Source: Jeotgalibacillus soli (GTDB lineage: Bacteria; Bacillota; Bacilli; Bacillales; Jeotgalibacillaceae). Taken from it: a stretch of DNA of 64,000 nucleotides. Made by a program: the position numbers and the translations under genes. The notes under the pieces were generated by a model, which saw only the letters and a program-made list of their open reading frames with translations, had not been told where the DNA came from and ran no database searches. The stretch lies in NCBI RefSeq assembly GCF_000829435.1, contig NZ_JXRP01000006.1, positions 310,001 to 374,000 on the forward strand, written 5' to 3'. The number at the start of each line of letters is the position of its first letter. Position 1 is the first letter of the stretch. Of the stretch, positions 1 through 8,392 are shown in pieces.

Positions 1-207
1 CATTCCCAATGGAAAAAACAAATTATCGAGAGTGCACAAACCGTTACGCTAGTGGTGGACCATTCAAAAATCGGCAAGGTGGCATTAATTAAATTTGCTG
101 ACTTCTCCATGATTGATGAACTGATCACAGATAAAAGGCTTGATAAAGAGATGAAAGCCATCATCAAACAAAATAAAATAAAGGTGATCGGAGATGAGTT
201 TGAGTGA
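1..207 (+). CDS. DeoR-family transcriptional regulator, C-terminal fragment
   Basis: The window opens inside this gene; frame 1 stays open to a TGA at 205-207, giving the last 68 residues. The text resembles the end of the DeoR effector domain (a strand reading TLVVDHSKIGKVA, then a SMIDELITDK stretch), which in this family binds a phosphorylated sugar and controls the N-terminal helix-turn-helix. The DNA-binding half lies outside the window. It sits just upstream of the kduD promoter on the same strand, so a role in sugar acid control is plausible but not shown. Confidence 0.75.
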   Translation, partial: HSQWKKQIIESAQTVTLVVDHSKIGKVALIKFADFSMIDELITDKRLDKEMKAIIKQNKIKVIGDEFE

Positions 208-285
208 TGAGATAGGCTCCTTAAAACGGTTGGCAGGATCTATTTTTACTAATCGGAATTTTTATCCTTCACAGCAATTTAGAGA

Positions 286-322
286 AATAAATAATGACAA
301 TTTCGTATTGTCATTATTTATT
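286..322. promoter_or_regulatory. Perfect 16-bp AT-rich inverted repeat (operator or terminator)
   Basis: Arms 286-301 (AATAAATAATGACAAT) and 307-322 are exact reverse complements around a 5-nt loop. The right arm contains the -35 box of the promoter at 308-335, so the palindrome could be an operator for the kdu genes. It also follows the upstream regulator gene and could act as a weak AT-rich terminator. The sequence does not decide between these. Confidence 0.55.
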
Positions 323-335
323 TTCATGCTATAAT
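308..335 (+). promoter_or_regulatory. SigmaA-type promoter for the kdu genes
   Basis: TTGTCA (308-313) and TATAAT (330-335) are separated by 16 nt, close to the vegetative consensus. It would give a leader of about 80 nt before the kduD start. It overlaps the 286-322 inverted repeat. Confidence 0.65.
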
Positions 336-422
336 CGAACATAATAGAACTTTAGCGAACATAAATAGTTAATAATCTAGGTGTGTTTTAATGTTCTAAT
401 CACTGAGAATGGAGGTAAAATG

Positions 423-1190
423 ATGGGTAATGAGCTTCATGATTTATTCTCTTTACAAGGTAAAACTGCAGTGATTACCGGAGCCAGCCGTGGTTTAGGG
501 GCAGGTATTGCTAAAGGGCTGGCAAAAGCCGGAGCGGATATCATCGGCGTTGGCATCAGTGATATGTCATCAACTCAGGAGGAAGTCGAACGTTACGGGC
601 AGACATTTACAAGCATTCAAATGGATATCTCTGAAAATGGACGGCCTGCACAATTAAAGAGCGAAGTCCTTCAACAGGTAGATCGAGTAGACATAGTAGT
701 GAATAATGCAGGAATAATCCGACGTTCTGCTGCTGAAGAATATTCAGATGAAGACTGGAGTGCGGTCATTCAGCTGAACCAAAATATCGTATTTCAAATG
801 TGCCGCGAGTTTGGCAAGCACATGATCGATATGGGAGGCGGAAAAATCATCAATATCGCTTCCATGCTGTCCTTCCAGGGTGGATTGCGAGTGCCGGCTT
901 ATACTGCGAGTAAGCATGCAGTTGCTGGTGTAACAAAATCCTTTGCAAATGAATGGGCCAGCCGCAATGTATGTGTGAACGCAATAGCACCTGGTTATAT
1001 GGAAACGGATAATACCGTACCTATTCGAGAGGATGAACAACGAAATTCATTTATCACGTCACGTATACCAGCTGGCCGGTGGGGAAAGCCTGAGGATCTT
1101 CAGGGAGCGGCTATCTTTTTAGCTTCACCTGCATCTAATTATGTAAGCGGTCACATTTTGTGTGTAGACGGCGGTTGGATGAGTACCTAA
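423..1190 (+). CDS. kduD: 2-dehydro-3-deoxy-D-gluconate 5-dehydrogenase (KduD)
   Basis: Classical short-chain dehydrogenase of 255 residues that interconverts 2,5-diketo-3-deoxygluconate and 2-keto-3-deoxygluconate (KDG) with NAD(P)H in the cytoplasm. Visible features are the cofactor motif TGASRGLG near residue 20, NNAG near residue 90, and the catalytic Ser (IASMLS) and YTASK tyrosine/lysine pair. Two ATGs stand at 420 and 423; 423 is chosen because it lies 7 nt after GGAGG (411-415). The next gene, kduI, supplies its substrate, which makes KduD much more likely than another gluconate-type dehydrogenase. Confidence 0.9.
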   Translation: MGNELHDLFSLQGKTAVITGASRGLGAGIAKGLAKAGADIIGVGISDMSSTQEEVERYGQTFTSIQMDISENGRPAQLKSEVLQQVDRVDIVVNNAGIIRRSAAEEYSDEDWSAVIQLNQNIVFQMCREFGKHMIDMGGGKIINIASMLSFQGGLRVPAYTASKHAVAGVTKSFANEWASRNVCVNAIAPGYMETDNTVPIREDEQRNSFITSRIPAGRWGKPEDLQGAAIFLASPASNYVSGHILCVDGGWMST

Positions 1191-1208
1191 TTTAAAGGAG
1201 GAAATGAA

Positions 1209-2039
1209 ATGGAAATACGTCATGCAACAAACCCACTCGATTTCAAAAGCTATGATACTTCACGTTTACGCAATGATTTTTTAATCGATAGCCTATTTAC
1301 CAGAAATGAAACGAATTATGTCTATTCCCACTACGATCGATTAATTGTTGGCGGTGCCTTTCCTGTTGGAGAAGAATTGGCTTTAAATGACGAAGGGGCA
1401 CTGAAAACAAAGTTCTTTCTTGAACGGAGAGAACTCGGCATTATTAATATCGCTGGCGAAGGGATTGTCACCGTTAACGGAGAAGAGCACACTCTTCAAA
1501 CCCGTGACTGCCTCTATGTTGGACTGGGAAATGAAGAAGTAACCTTTAAAAGCATTGATCATGAAAATCCGGCAAAATTTTATCTTGTTTCATCACCTGC
1601 CCACCAGTCCTATCCGGTTCAGAAGCTTGCGATTCAAGAATCAGAGTCAACACATCTTGGGACAGTGGAACAGTCAAATGTCAGAACGATTTATAAATAT
1701 ATTCATGGAAACGGGATTAAAAGCTGTCAGCTGATGCTCGGGATAACGCTGCTTGAACCAGGAAGCATGTGGAATACCATGCCGGCACATGTGCATGATC
1801 GCCGAATGGAAGCTTATTTGTATTTTGATCTATCAGAGGATCAGCGCGTCATGCACTTTATGGGTGAACCAGGAGAAACAAGGCATCTTATTGTAAAAAA
1901 TGAACAAGCCATTATTTCACCGCCTTGGTCCATTCATTCTGGGGTTGGTACCGGAGCATATTCATTTATTTGGGCGATGGCCGGAGAAAACTATACATTT
2001 GACGACATGGATTTTGTTGATATGGAGGATTTAAAATAA
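1209..2039 (+). CDS. kduI: 5-dehydro-4-deoxy-D-glucuronate isomerase (KduI)
   Basis: Cupin-fold isomerase of 276 residues, the usual family length, converting 5-keto-4-deoxyuronate to 2,5-diketo-3-deoxygluconate. The metal site is visible as PAHVHDRRMEAYLYFD (two His and a Glu) and a later His in PPWSIHSGVG. It starts 18 nt after kduD behind AAAGGAGGAAATGAA and is clearly co-transcribed with it. It acts between oligogalacturonate lyase/KdgF and KduD. Confidence 0.95.
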   Translation: MEIRHATNPLDFKSYDTSRLRNDFLIDSLFTRNETNYVYSHYDRLIVGGAFPVGEELALNDEGALKTKFFLERRELGIINIAGEGIVTVNGEEHTLQTRDCLYVGLGNEEVTFKSIDHENPAKFYLVSSPAHQSYPVQKLAIQESESTHLGTVEQSNVRTIYKYIHGNGIKSCQLMLGITLLEPGSMWNTMPAHVHDRRMEAYLYFDLSEDQRVMHFMGEPGETRHLIVKNEQAIISPPWSIHSGVGTGAYSFIWAMAGENYTFDDMDFVDMEDLK

Positions 2040-2082
2040 AGAAACAATCATATATCTTTAAATAAAATAGAAATGATTTCTT

Positions 2083-2118
2083 GTAAAGAAAAATGTTCAC
2101 GTTAACATTTTTCTTTAC
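2083..2118. promoter_or_regulatory. 36-nt palindrome with LacI-type (ExuR/KdgR) operator core
   Basis: Arms 2083-2100 and 2101-2118 pair over 18 bp with a single mismatch. The core AATGTTCACGTTAACATT (2092-2109) is identical to the core upstream of uxaC and close to the one in the uxaB leader. It lies in the kduI-ogl gap, so it is probably the operator for the ogl-kdgF-pel part. As RNA it would also be a strong hairpin and might end the kduDI transcript. Confidence 0.75.
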
Positions 2119-2177
2119 CGTAAATTCTTCCTTTACAGCTAGTATTAAAATTTCCAAATCAGAACGAGGTGAAATGA

Positions 2178-3341
2178 TTGATTGGAAAAAGATATCCATC
2201 TGAGAAAAGAATGTATCTTGATCAGAAAACGGGCAAGCAGGTATGGCAATTAACGTCAGTCGAAAACAATTTTCATTTCTATTTTACCGATAACTCATTT
2301 AGTCTGGGTGACCAGGAAATCTATTTTTTATCTGACCGCTCCTCTCATCATCCGGAACACTACAATCTTTTTAAAATGGATCTTGGAACAGGAGAAATGA
2401 CGCAGCTAACAGATGAAGAAAAAGGAATTGCGCCAGGCCTTCACACAAAAACACCAGATAGCGAGCTGGTTGTTTATGTGACGGGTAACCAGATAAAGAC
2501 GCTGGATACAAAAACGCTGCGATCAAAGATTATCTATGAAGAAAATAATCATGTTCATCTTGGGCATCCCCATATTGCACCAAATAAAAAGTATATTGGG
2601 ATCGCCAGAAACGAAAAGGTAGATGTTCCGCGGGGAGCTAATTACAAAGGATTTACTGAAACAATGTATGCCGTGAAAAAGAGCTGGATCTCATTGATTC
2701 ACCTGGATGGTACGAAGAAATACGATGTCTTTATGGATACGCATTGGCTTGGTCATTTTCAGTTTTCTCCTAAAGATAGTACTGCCGCCATCTTTTGTCA
2801 TGAAGGACCTTGGAATCTTGTCCAGCAAAGAATATGGCTGTTGGATATCACCAGTCGTTCCGTTGAACCTTTGTTTAGACAAGGGGAAGATGACTGCATT
2901 GGACATGAGTTTTGGACAGAGGATGAAAAAATCTTTTTTGATAATCGCAGAAAAGGTCATGATGGAACAATTACCATCAACAAAACGCAGGTGGCAGAAG
3001 TGCCGCATGATTCAGATCAAACCCCTTTTATTGGCTTAGCTGATAAACAAGGACATAATATAACAACTATTCCTTTGCCTTTTTACTGCAACCATTATCA
3101 CAGCAATAAAGACAATACGCTATTAGTCGGTGACGGAGTGGAGGATCTTGTCCTGATCGATTTGTCAGGTGAAGAAGCAGTAATGGAGACGCTTTGCTCC
3201 CATGAAACAAGCTGGAACACACAGCAAACCCATTGTCATCCAACATTCAGCTGGGATAACCGATACATTCTTTTCACATCAGATCGAGAAGGAACATGCA
3301 ATCTTTATTTGGTTGACCTTGATCAAAATGATCTCAATTAG
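2178..3341 (+). CDS. ogl: Oligogalacturonate lyase (PL22)
   Basis: Cytoplasmic beta-propeller lyase of 387 residues that splits short (often unsaturated) oligogalacturonides to 5-keto-4-deoxyuronate. The family pattern is seen throughout: an N-terminal RYPSEKRMYLD stretch, propeller blades with TDEE and LFTSDREG type repeats, and conserved His-rich stretches (GHEFWTED, NHYHSNKDN, THCHPTFSWD) expected to hold the metal and catalytic residues. The start is TTG at 2178, 7 nt after GAGGT (2166-2170). An ATG at 2174 is out of frame and closes after nine codons. The operator at 2083-2118 lies upstream. Confidence 0.9.
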   Translation: MIGKRYPSEKRMYLDQKTGKQVWQLTSVENNFHFYFTDNSFSLGDQEIYFLSDRSSHHPEHYNLFKMDLGTGEMTQLTDEEKGIAPGLHTKTPDSELVVYVTGNQIKTLDTKTLRSKIIYEENNHVHLGHPHIAPNKKYIGIARNEKVDVPRGANYKGFTETMYAVKKSWISLIHLDGTKKYDVFMDTHWLGHFQFSPKDSTAAIFCHEGPWNLVQQRIWLLDITSRSVEPLFRQGEDDCIGHEFWTEDEKIFFDNRRKGHDGTITINKTQVAEVPHDSDQTPFIGLADKQGHNITTIPLPFYCNHYHSNKDNTLLVGDGVEDLVLIDLSGEEAVMETLCSHETSWNTQQTHCHPTFSWDNRYILFTSDREGTCNLYLVDLDQNDLN

Positions 3342-3352
3342 GAGGGAATGAA

Positions 3353-3676
3353 ATGTTTACGGAAGGAAAATCAGTAGAAGCAATCATAACCGGAGAAGGA
3401 GTTACCAGAAAGCTTCTATCCCGCGGCGGAAGCATGATGATGTCAGAGATGGCATTCAAAAAGGGGGCAATAGGAGAGGTTCATTCCCATGCTCATGAGC
3501 AAATGTGCTACATCGTGGCAGGGAGATTTGAATTTAATCTTGATGATCAAATTCAAATCATAAAAAAAGGTGACAGCGTTTATGTTCCCTCCAATTCGCC
3601 ACATAGTGTCAAGGCGCTTGAGGATGTATCGATTATACTCGATATTTTCACACCGCAAAGAGAAGATTTTCTTTAA
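3353..3676 (+). CDS. kdgF: Pectin-degradation cupin KdgF
   Basis: Single-domain cupin of 107 residues. KdgF proteins speed the ring opening of the unsaturated uronate monomer released by pectate and oligogalacturonate lyases, feeding KduI. The metal motif HSHAHEQMCYIVAGRFEF and the second motif PSNSPHSV are both complete. It starts 12 nt after the ogl stop behind GGAGGGAATGAA and is flanked by ogl and a pectate lyase, so the functional call rests on both motif and position. Confidence 0.88.
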   Translation: MFTEGKSVEAIITGEGVTRKLLSRGGSMMMSEMAFKKGAIGEVHSHAHEQMCYIVAGRFEFNLDDQIQIIKKGDSVYVPSNSPHSVKALEDVSIILDIFTPQREDFL

Positions 3677-3740
3677 GGATATACATAATACCTGCTGCCT
3701 GGGATTCTATCCGTTCAAAAGAATGTAAGGAGGAAAAGAC

Positions 3741-5096
3741 ATGAAGAAACGATTGACTCTGTTTTTTGCTGTATTTCTTTTATCTTTCGCTTTTACTGTT
3801 TCAGAAGCCGGTGCAAAGGATTTAGGTCTGGAAGTGCTGTCGGAAAATGACGGCTGGGCCGCATATGGAGAAGGAACAACTGGAGGCGCAGAGGCGGAAA
3901 AGGAAAATGTATACACGGTTAAGAATAGAAAAGAGCTGATTCAGGCATTGGGAGGAAACAATTCGACAAATGCTGCGAATAGCACACCGAAAATCATTTA
4001 TGTTAAAGGTGAAATCGAACTGAATGTTAACGAACTAAACGAGCCGATCGATGCATCATATTATGCGGATCCTCACTATGATTTCGATGCATATTTAGAA
4101 GTCTATTCTCCTGACAGTTGGGGATATGATGAAGAGGTATATGGTCCATTAGAGGAAGCGAGACAGCGTTCCCAAAGAAAGCAGCAGGAACAAATTGTGG
4201 TGAATATAGGATCGAACACCTCCATCATCGGGTTAGGCAAAGATGCGAAAATTTCTGGCGGCAGCATGAAACTAAATGGAGTTGAAAATATTATTATCCG
4301 AAATATTGAATTTGAAGCCCCTGTTGACTTCTTCCCTCAATGGGATCCTACAGATGGATCTGAAGGAAACTGGAATTCAGAGTATGACAATATACAAGTA
4401 ATTAATAGTTCTCACCATGTCTGGATCGACCATAATACATTCAGTGACGGAGACTATTTAGACAGCAAATCAGGAGAATATTTTGGTCGTCCATATCAGC
4501 AGCATGATGGGCTATTGGATATTACAAATGCTTCGAGCTATGTAACGGCTTCTTATAACGTATTTAAGGATCATGACAAAGTCTCGATTATAGGCTCAAG
4601 CGATAGCAGAACGACAGACCGCAACCAGTTAAAAGTGACGCTGCATCACAATTATTATCAAAACTTGAGCCAGCGCCTTCCTCGTGTCCGTTTTGGAGAG
4701 GTGCATATCTATAATAATTTCTATGAATTTTCTAAGCTCTCTGAATATCAATTTAGCTATGGCCTCGGTGTAGGGATCGAATCGAAGATTTATGCGGAAA
4801 ATAATTACTTTAAATTTGATTGGAATGTCGCTCCTTCAACGATTCTCAAGGATTGGAAGGGTACGTCCATATATGAATCTGGTTCGATTGTAAAAGGGAC
4901 TGGCAAGCATCAATTTGTTGACTTAGTAGCTGAATTTAATCGTGTAAATGCGGTTCAATTTAATGAAAATGTTGGCTGGAAACCAACTCTTTATGAAAAA
5001 ATCCATCCTACACAAGCTGTACCGGCGTTAGTAAAAGCGAAGGCCGGAGCTGGGAAGCTTTCATCAAAATATGACATGAAAAAGAAAAATAACTAA
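3741..5096 (+). CDS. Secreted pectate lyase (PL1)
   Basis: Extracellular lyase of 451 residues that cuts polygalacturonate by beta-elimination with calcium. Residues 1-25 form a signal peptide (KKR, a hydrophobic core, then EAGA). PL1 hallmarks follow: HVWIDHNTFSDGDY, an Asp-rich DGLLDITNASSYVTASYNVFKDHDK stretch split over the calcium site, and RLPRVRFG with the catalytic arginine, then HIYNNFYE. A charged YDFDAYLEVYSPDSWGYDEE insert near residue 105 is typical of Bacillus forms. RBS AAGGAGG precedes the ATG. It is the only clearly exported enzyme in the locus. Confidence 0.95.
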   Translation: MKKRLTLFFAVFLLSFAFTVSEAGAKDLGLEVLSENDGWAAYGEGTTGGAEAEKENVYTVKNRKELIQALGGNNSTNAANSTPKIIYVKGEIELNVNELNEPIDASYYADPHYDFDAYLEVYSPDSWGYDEEVYGPLEEARQRSQRKQQEQIVVNIGSNTSIIGLGKDAKISGGSMKLNGVENIIIRNIEFEAPVDFFPQWDPTDGSEGNWNSEYDNIQVINSSHHVWIDHNTFSDGDYLDSKSGEYFGRPYQQHDGLLDITNASSYVTASYNVFKDHDKVSIIGSSDSRTTDRNQLKVTLHHNYYQNLSQRLPRVRFGEVHIYNNFYEFSKLSEYQFSYGLGVGIESKIYAENNYFKFDWNVAPSTILKDWKGTSIYESGSIVKGTGKHQFVDLVAEFNRVNAVQFNENVGWKPTLYEKIHPTQAVPALVKAKAGAGKLSSKYDMKKKNN

Positions 5097-5120
5097 TGAA
5101 CTGGAGGCAGGGGATTAGAG

Positions 5121-5881
5121 ATGCAGCAGTTTAAAGTATTAGTTCCCCAAGCGATTGCAGCAGAAGGGATCTATGTATTGAAAGATGCAGGGTGTGAAGT
5201 CGTGGTGCCAGCTGATCATGATTTATCGACATTAAAAAATGAAATTGTAGATTGTGAGGCGGTACTCGTCAGAACGCCGCTATACCTCGGGAGCTGATTG
5301 AATATGCACCGAAGTTAAAAGTGATTGCCAGACATGGAATTGGCCTGGAAAATGTGGATGTAAAAGCTGCAACAGAAAAAGGTGTATTTGTCTGCAGCGC
5401 TAAAAGGGAAAACATTGGGGTTAATCGGACTTGGGAATATCGGGCGGCTCGTAGCAGAGAAATGCTTGAACGGTTTTGGGATGAACGTGATTGCCTATGA
5501 CCCTTTTATTCAATCTGCTGATGAGTATATCCAGCTAAAATCAACTGTCGATGAATTATTACAGGAATCCGATTTTGTCTCCTTGCATATGCCGTATTCC
5601 ACTAAACTGCATCATTTTATAGACAAAGCCAAGCTGGAAAAATAGCAGGTGCAGGGCTGGATTGCTTTGAGGAAGAGCCCCCTCGTATGGACCATCTGCT
5701 TTGGAAGCTTGACAATGTAGTGGTCACGCCTCATATGGCTGCACATTCAAAGGAAGCGATGATTGCGATGGCGGTGGATGCAGCAAATGAAATCATTCGT
5801 GTGAAAAATAATCAGAAACCACTAAGCTGTGTGAACGATGATAAAGCAACTCAATTACAATCAGAGGAGTTATATAGATGA
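5121..5881 (+). pseudogene. D-isomer-specific 2-hydroxyacid dehydrogenase, decayed
   Basis: The ATG at 5121 with an upstream GGAGGCAGGGG opens a phosphoglycerate-dehydrogenase-like protein, but the frame breaks three times. Near 5274 one base appears lost (VLVRT should run on to [16 protein letters not shown]). Near 5395 roughly 40 residues between the substrate domain and [15 protein letters not shown] are missing. Near 5643 about 25-30 residues before IAGAGLDCFEEEPP are missing. The Rossmann core and C-terminal VVTPHMAAHS are recognisable but cannot form one protein. The C-terminal reading frame ends with a TGA at 5879-5881, overlapping the next gene's start (ATGA). Confidence 0.85.
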
Positions 5882-6969
5882 GTAAGGTCATAGTTGATGT
5901 CGGTAAATTAAGAGCTTTCTGTACGAATGTTTTGGCGCAGTCGATTCCAAAGGAAGAGGCGGCAATTGTTGCCGATAATTTAGTTGAAGCAGATCTGCTG
6001 GGAATCTCCTCTCATGGGGTTTGTAAAGTGGCGGACTATTTAAAGCGGATGGAAGATGGGCTTATTGAAAGAAAAACAGAGATTCTCTATACTTCCAAAA
6101 CCAAGACTACGGCATTATACGATGCGTCAAATGGCTGGGGGCAGGTTGTTTCTGTAAAGGCCATGGAAAAAGTGATCGACATGGCATTAGAATACGGTAC
6201 TGGCTTTGTTGGTGTGAAAAATTCCAATCATTTTGGTATTACATCGTATTATACAAAAATGGCAGCTGAAAGAGGATGCATTGGGATAGCAACAACAAAT
6301 GCCTCGGGTCTAATGGTTCCATTTGGATCACGAGAGCCTTCATTAGGAACAAATCCTATCTCGATTGCCGTACCAGCTGGGCCAGGGAAAGAGCCGGTTG
6401 TCTTGGATATGTCTACAGGAAATACAGCGCGGGGGAAAATAACCCTTGCTCAAAAAACAGGGGGAACGATCCCGGAAGATTGGGCGATTACTAAGGATGG
6501 AAACCCAACCATAGACCCAAGAGAGGCGCTTGAAGGCTATCTTCTTCCAATGGGGGCAAAAGGTTCCGGCCTTGCCATCATGGTCGATATTTTATCAGGC
6601 GTATTAACGGGAGCTTTATTTGGAAGCAGCGTCCCAAGAATGTATGAGGACAAAAAGCCGCAAAATCTTGGTCACTCCTTTGCCGCAATAAGCATTGAAG
6701 CATTTGTTGAGATCACTGAATTTTATGAAAGAATGGATAGGAAAATTGCTGAAACGGTTAACAGTCAGCCAATGGCCGGATTTGACCGTGTTTATATGCC
6801 AGGAGAGGTTGAAGCAGAGAAAAAGAGATTGTACGTTGAAAATGGTGTTCCATTGTCTTATGAGATCTATGAAGAACTAAAGAAGACTGGGGAAAAATAC
6901 AGCGTTTCAATCACAGACTATCTATCGGTCGAAAGGATAAAAATGGGGGGATGCACCAATGGCCTATGA
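5878..6969 (+). CDS. Malate/L-lactate dehydrogenase family (Ldh2) oxidoreductase
   Basis: Full-length 363-residue member of the Ldh2/MDH family, NAD(P)-dependent reductases of 2-keto acids, with the family patterns NSNHFGITSYYTKMA, GTNPISIAVP and MGAKGSGLAIMVDILSGVLTG. Substrate cannot be read from sequence; family members act on malate, lactate, ureidoglycolate, diketogulonate or delta-1-piperideine-2-carboxylate. It overlaps the upstream pseudogene by 4 nt and the downstream aldolase-type gene by 11 nt, so it belongs to the same former operon. A short sugar-acid side route is likely. Confidence 0.8.
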   Translation: MSKVIVDVGKLRAFCTNVLAQSIPKEEAAIVADNLVEADLLGISSHGVCKVADYLKRMEDGLIERKTEILYTSKTKTTALYDASNGWGQVVSVKAMEKVIDMALEYGTGFVGVKNSNHFGITSYYTKMAAERGCIGIATTNASGLMVPFGSREPSLGTNPISIAVPAGPGKEPVVLDMSTGNTARGKITLAQKTGGTIPEDWAITKDGNPTIDPREALEGYLLPMGAKGSGLAIMVDILSGVLTGALFGSSVPRMYEDKKPQNLGHSFAAISIEAFVEITEFYERMDRKIAETVNSQPMAGFDRVYMPGEVEAEKKRLYVENGVPLSYEIYEELKKTGEKYSVSITDYLSVERIKMGGCTNGL

Positions 6970-7882
6970 GAATTTAAAGGGGAAATTAGAAACCATCTCC
7001 GGCATATGTATAACACCATTTAACAAGGATACGAAAGAAATCGACTGGGCCGGTGTCGAAGAGAATATTGAATTTTTACTGGAAAATGGTGTGGAAGTCA
7101 TTGTTCCTTGCGGTAATACAAGTGAATTTTATTCCCTGACGATTGAAGAAGCAAAACAAGAGATCAATAAAGTAGTAGAGATCGTAAATGGCAGAGCCAC
7201 AGTCATTGCAGGAGTAGGGTATTCGGTTGAAACAGCCATTGACTTAGGTACCTATGCCCGGGAAGCCGGGGCTGATGGGATCATGGTTCATATGCCCATC
7301 CACCCATACATCACTGAGCGGGGAGCCAGCGCTTATTTTAAGGCGGTTATAGAGGGTGTCGATTTGCCGGCAATTGTCTATTTTAAGGATCCGAACCTTA
7401 GTGATCATGTTTTATTAGAGTTAGCACCGCTTCATAAATTAGTTGGTGTGAAATACGCAATCAATGATCTGCCGCGTTTTGCAAAGCTGCTTCACGATGT
7501 ACCGAAAGAACATCATATTGTCTGGATTTGCGGTACAGCTGAAAAATGGGCGCCGTTCTTTTATATGGCAGGGGCGAAAGGCTTTACATCTGGATTGGTC
7601 AATGTCCATCCACAGAAATCATTCGAGATGCTCACTGCTTTGCAAAATATGGATGACGCAGCAGTTTGGAAGGTGTGGAACGAGATTCTGCTTTTTGAAG
7701 ATTTACGCGCGAAATATAACAGCGGGAATAATGTCGTAGTCGTCAAGGAAGCCATGAATCTATTGGGGTTTAGCGCGGGGGTTACAAGGGAGCCTGTAGC
7801 CCCGCTAAATAAAGAAGACAAGCAGGCGGTAGCAGGATTAATTGAGGCATGGGGATTGAGGTCTCAACTAAAAAGCGTATAG
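6959..7882 (+). CDS. DapA/KDG-aldolase-type lyase (5-dehydro-4-deoxyglucarate dehydratase-like)
   Basis: TIM-barrel member of the DHDPS/N-acetylneuraminate lyase superfamily, 307 residues. The N-terminus ISGICITPF, the loop CGNTSEFYSL (equivalent to GGTGE), the tyrosine in IVYFKD and the Schiff-base lysine in VGVKYAIND are visible. In pathways of this kind such proteins dehydrate/decarboxylate 5-keto-4-deoxyglucarate or cleave keto-deoxy sugar acids. The next (broken) gene is an aldehyde dehydrogenase of the type that oxidises 2-ketoglutarate semialdehyde, which favours the dehydratase role. The start overlaps the Ldh2 gene. Confidence 0.75.
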   Translation: MAYENLKGKLETISGICITPFNKDTKEIDWAGVEENIEFLLENGVEVIVPCGNTSEFYSLTIEEAKQEINKVVEIVNGRATVIAGVGYSVETAIDLGTYAREAGADGIMVHMPIHPYITERGASAYFKAVIEGVDLPAIVYFKDPNLSDHVLLELAPLHKLVGVKYAINDLPRFAKLLHDVPKEHHIVWICGTAEKWAPFFYMAGAKGFTSGLVNVHPQKSFEMLTALQNMDDAAVWKVWNEILLFEDLRAKYNSGNNVVVVKEAMNLLGFSAGVTREPVAPLNKEDKQAVAGLIEAWGLRSQLKSV

Positions 7883-7904
7883 AAGATTTAGTGAACGGAG
7901 GTTT

Positions 7905-8309
7905 TTATAAGGGCTAGATATTTAAATTATATTAACGGAACGTGGATGTCACCTGGAAATGATGAATATTTAAAAAGTGCTGACCCAGCGAATGTTAAAG
8001 AAGAGGTCGGGGAGTTTCTTAGTTCGATCGAAGAAGATGTAACCATGCTCCGGCTTGGAAGAAGGAACGTACATGGGACTTCTTGCTTCAAACTCTCAGC
8101 TCGATTCAGTCTTGGGCTATATTGCAAAAGCAAAAGAGGATGGTGACAGGTTGCTTATTGGAGGATCTCAACTAATAGGTGAGCCATTTGATAATGATCA
8201 TTATGTAGAACCAGCTATAGTTGAAATTGAGAAAAATGATCTTGAAATTGCACAAGAAGAAATTTTCGAACCGGTCCTTTGCTTAATGAAAATTGATACT
8301 ATATTGTAG
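7905..8309 (+). pseudogene. Aldehyde dehydrogenase remnant (2,5-dioxovalerate type)
   Basis: An N-terminal piece (ARYLNYINGTWMSPGNDEYLKSADPANVKEEVGEF) of about 45 residues is joined near 8045-8055 to a frame-shifted C-terminal piece (EEGTYMGLLASNSQLDSVLGYI up to QEEIFEPVLCLMKIDT). The middle, including the cofactor site and catalytic Cys and Glu, is absent; family proteins are near 480-490 residues, so about 300 are gone. The 3' end breaks off where the repeat fragment at 8310-8365 begins. Both ends look like a normal dehydrogenase, so this is a deletion derivative and not a small protein. Confidence 0.85.
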
Positions 8310-8365
8310 CGGGTGTGAGAGACTTCTGCGGGCTGCAATCAACAGACACGTTTAACAAAGCCTAA
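8310..8365 (+). repeat. Truncated copy of the dispersed intergenic repeat
   Basis: Only the right end of the repeat family is present: ACTTCTGCGGGCTG followed by AATCAACAGACACGTTTAAC and AAAGCC, nearly identical to the right ends at 31,749-31,849 and 35,343-35,445. It abuts the broken 3' end of the aldehyde dehydrogenase remnant. Confidence 0.75.
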
Positions 8366-8392
8366 ATTAAAGGGGATAAAGGAGGTTACTTC

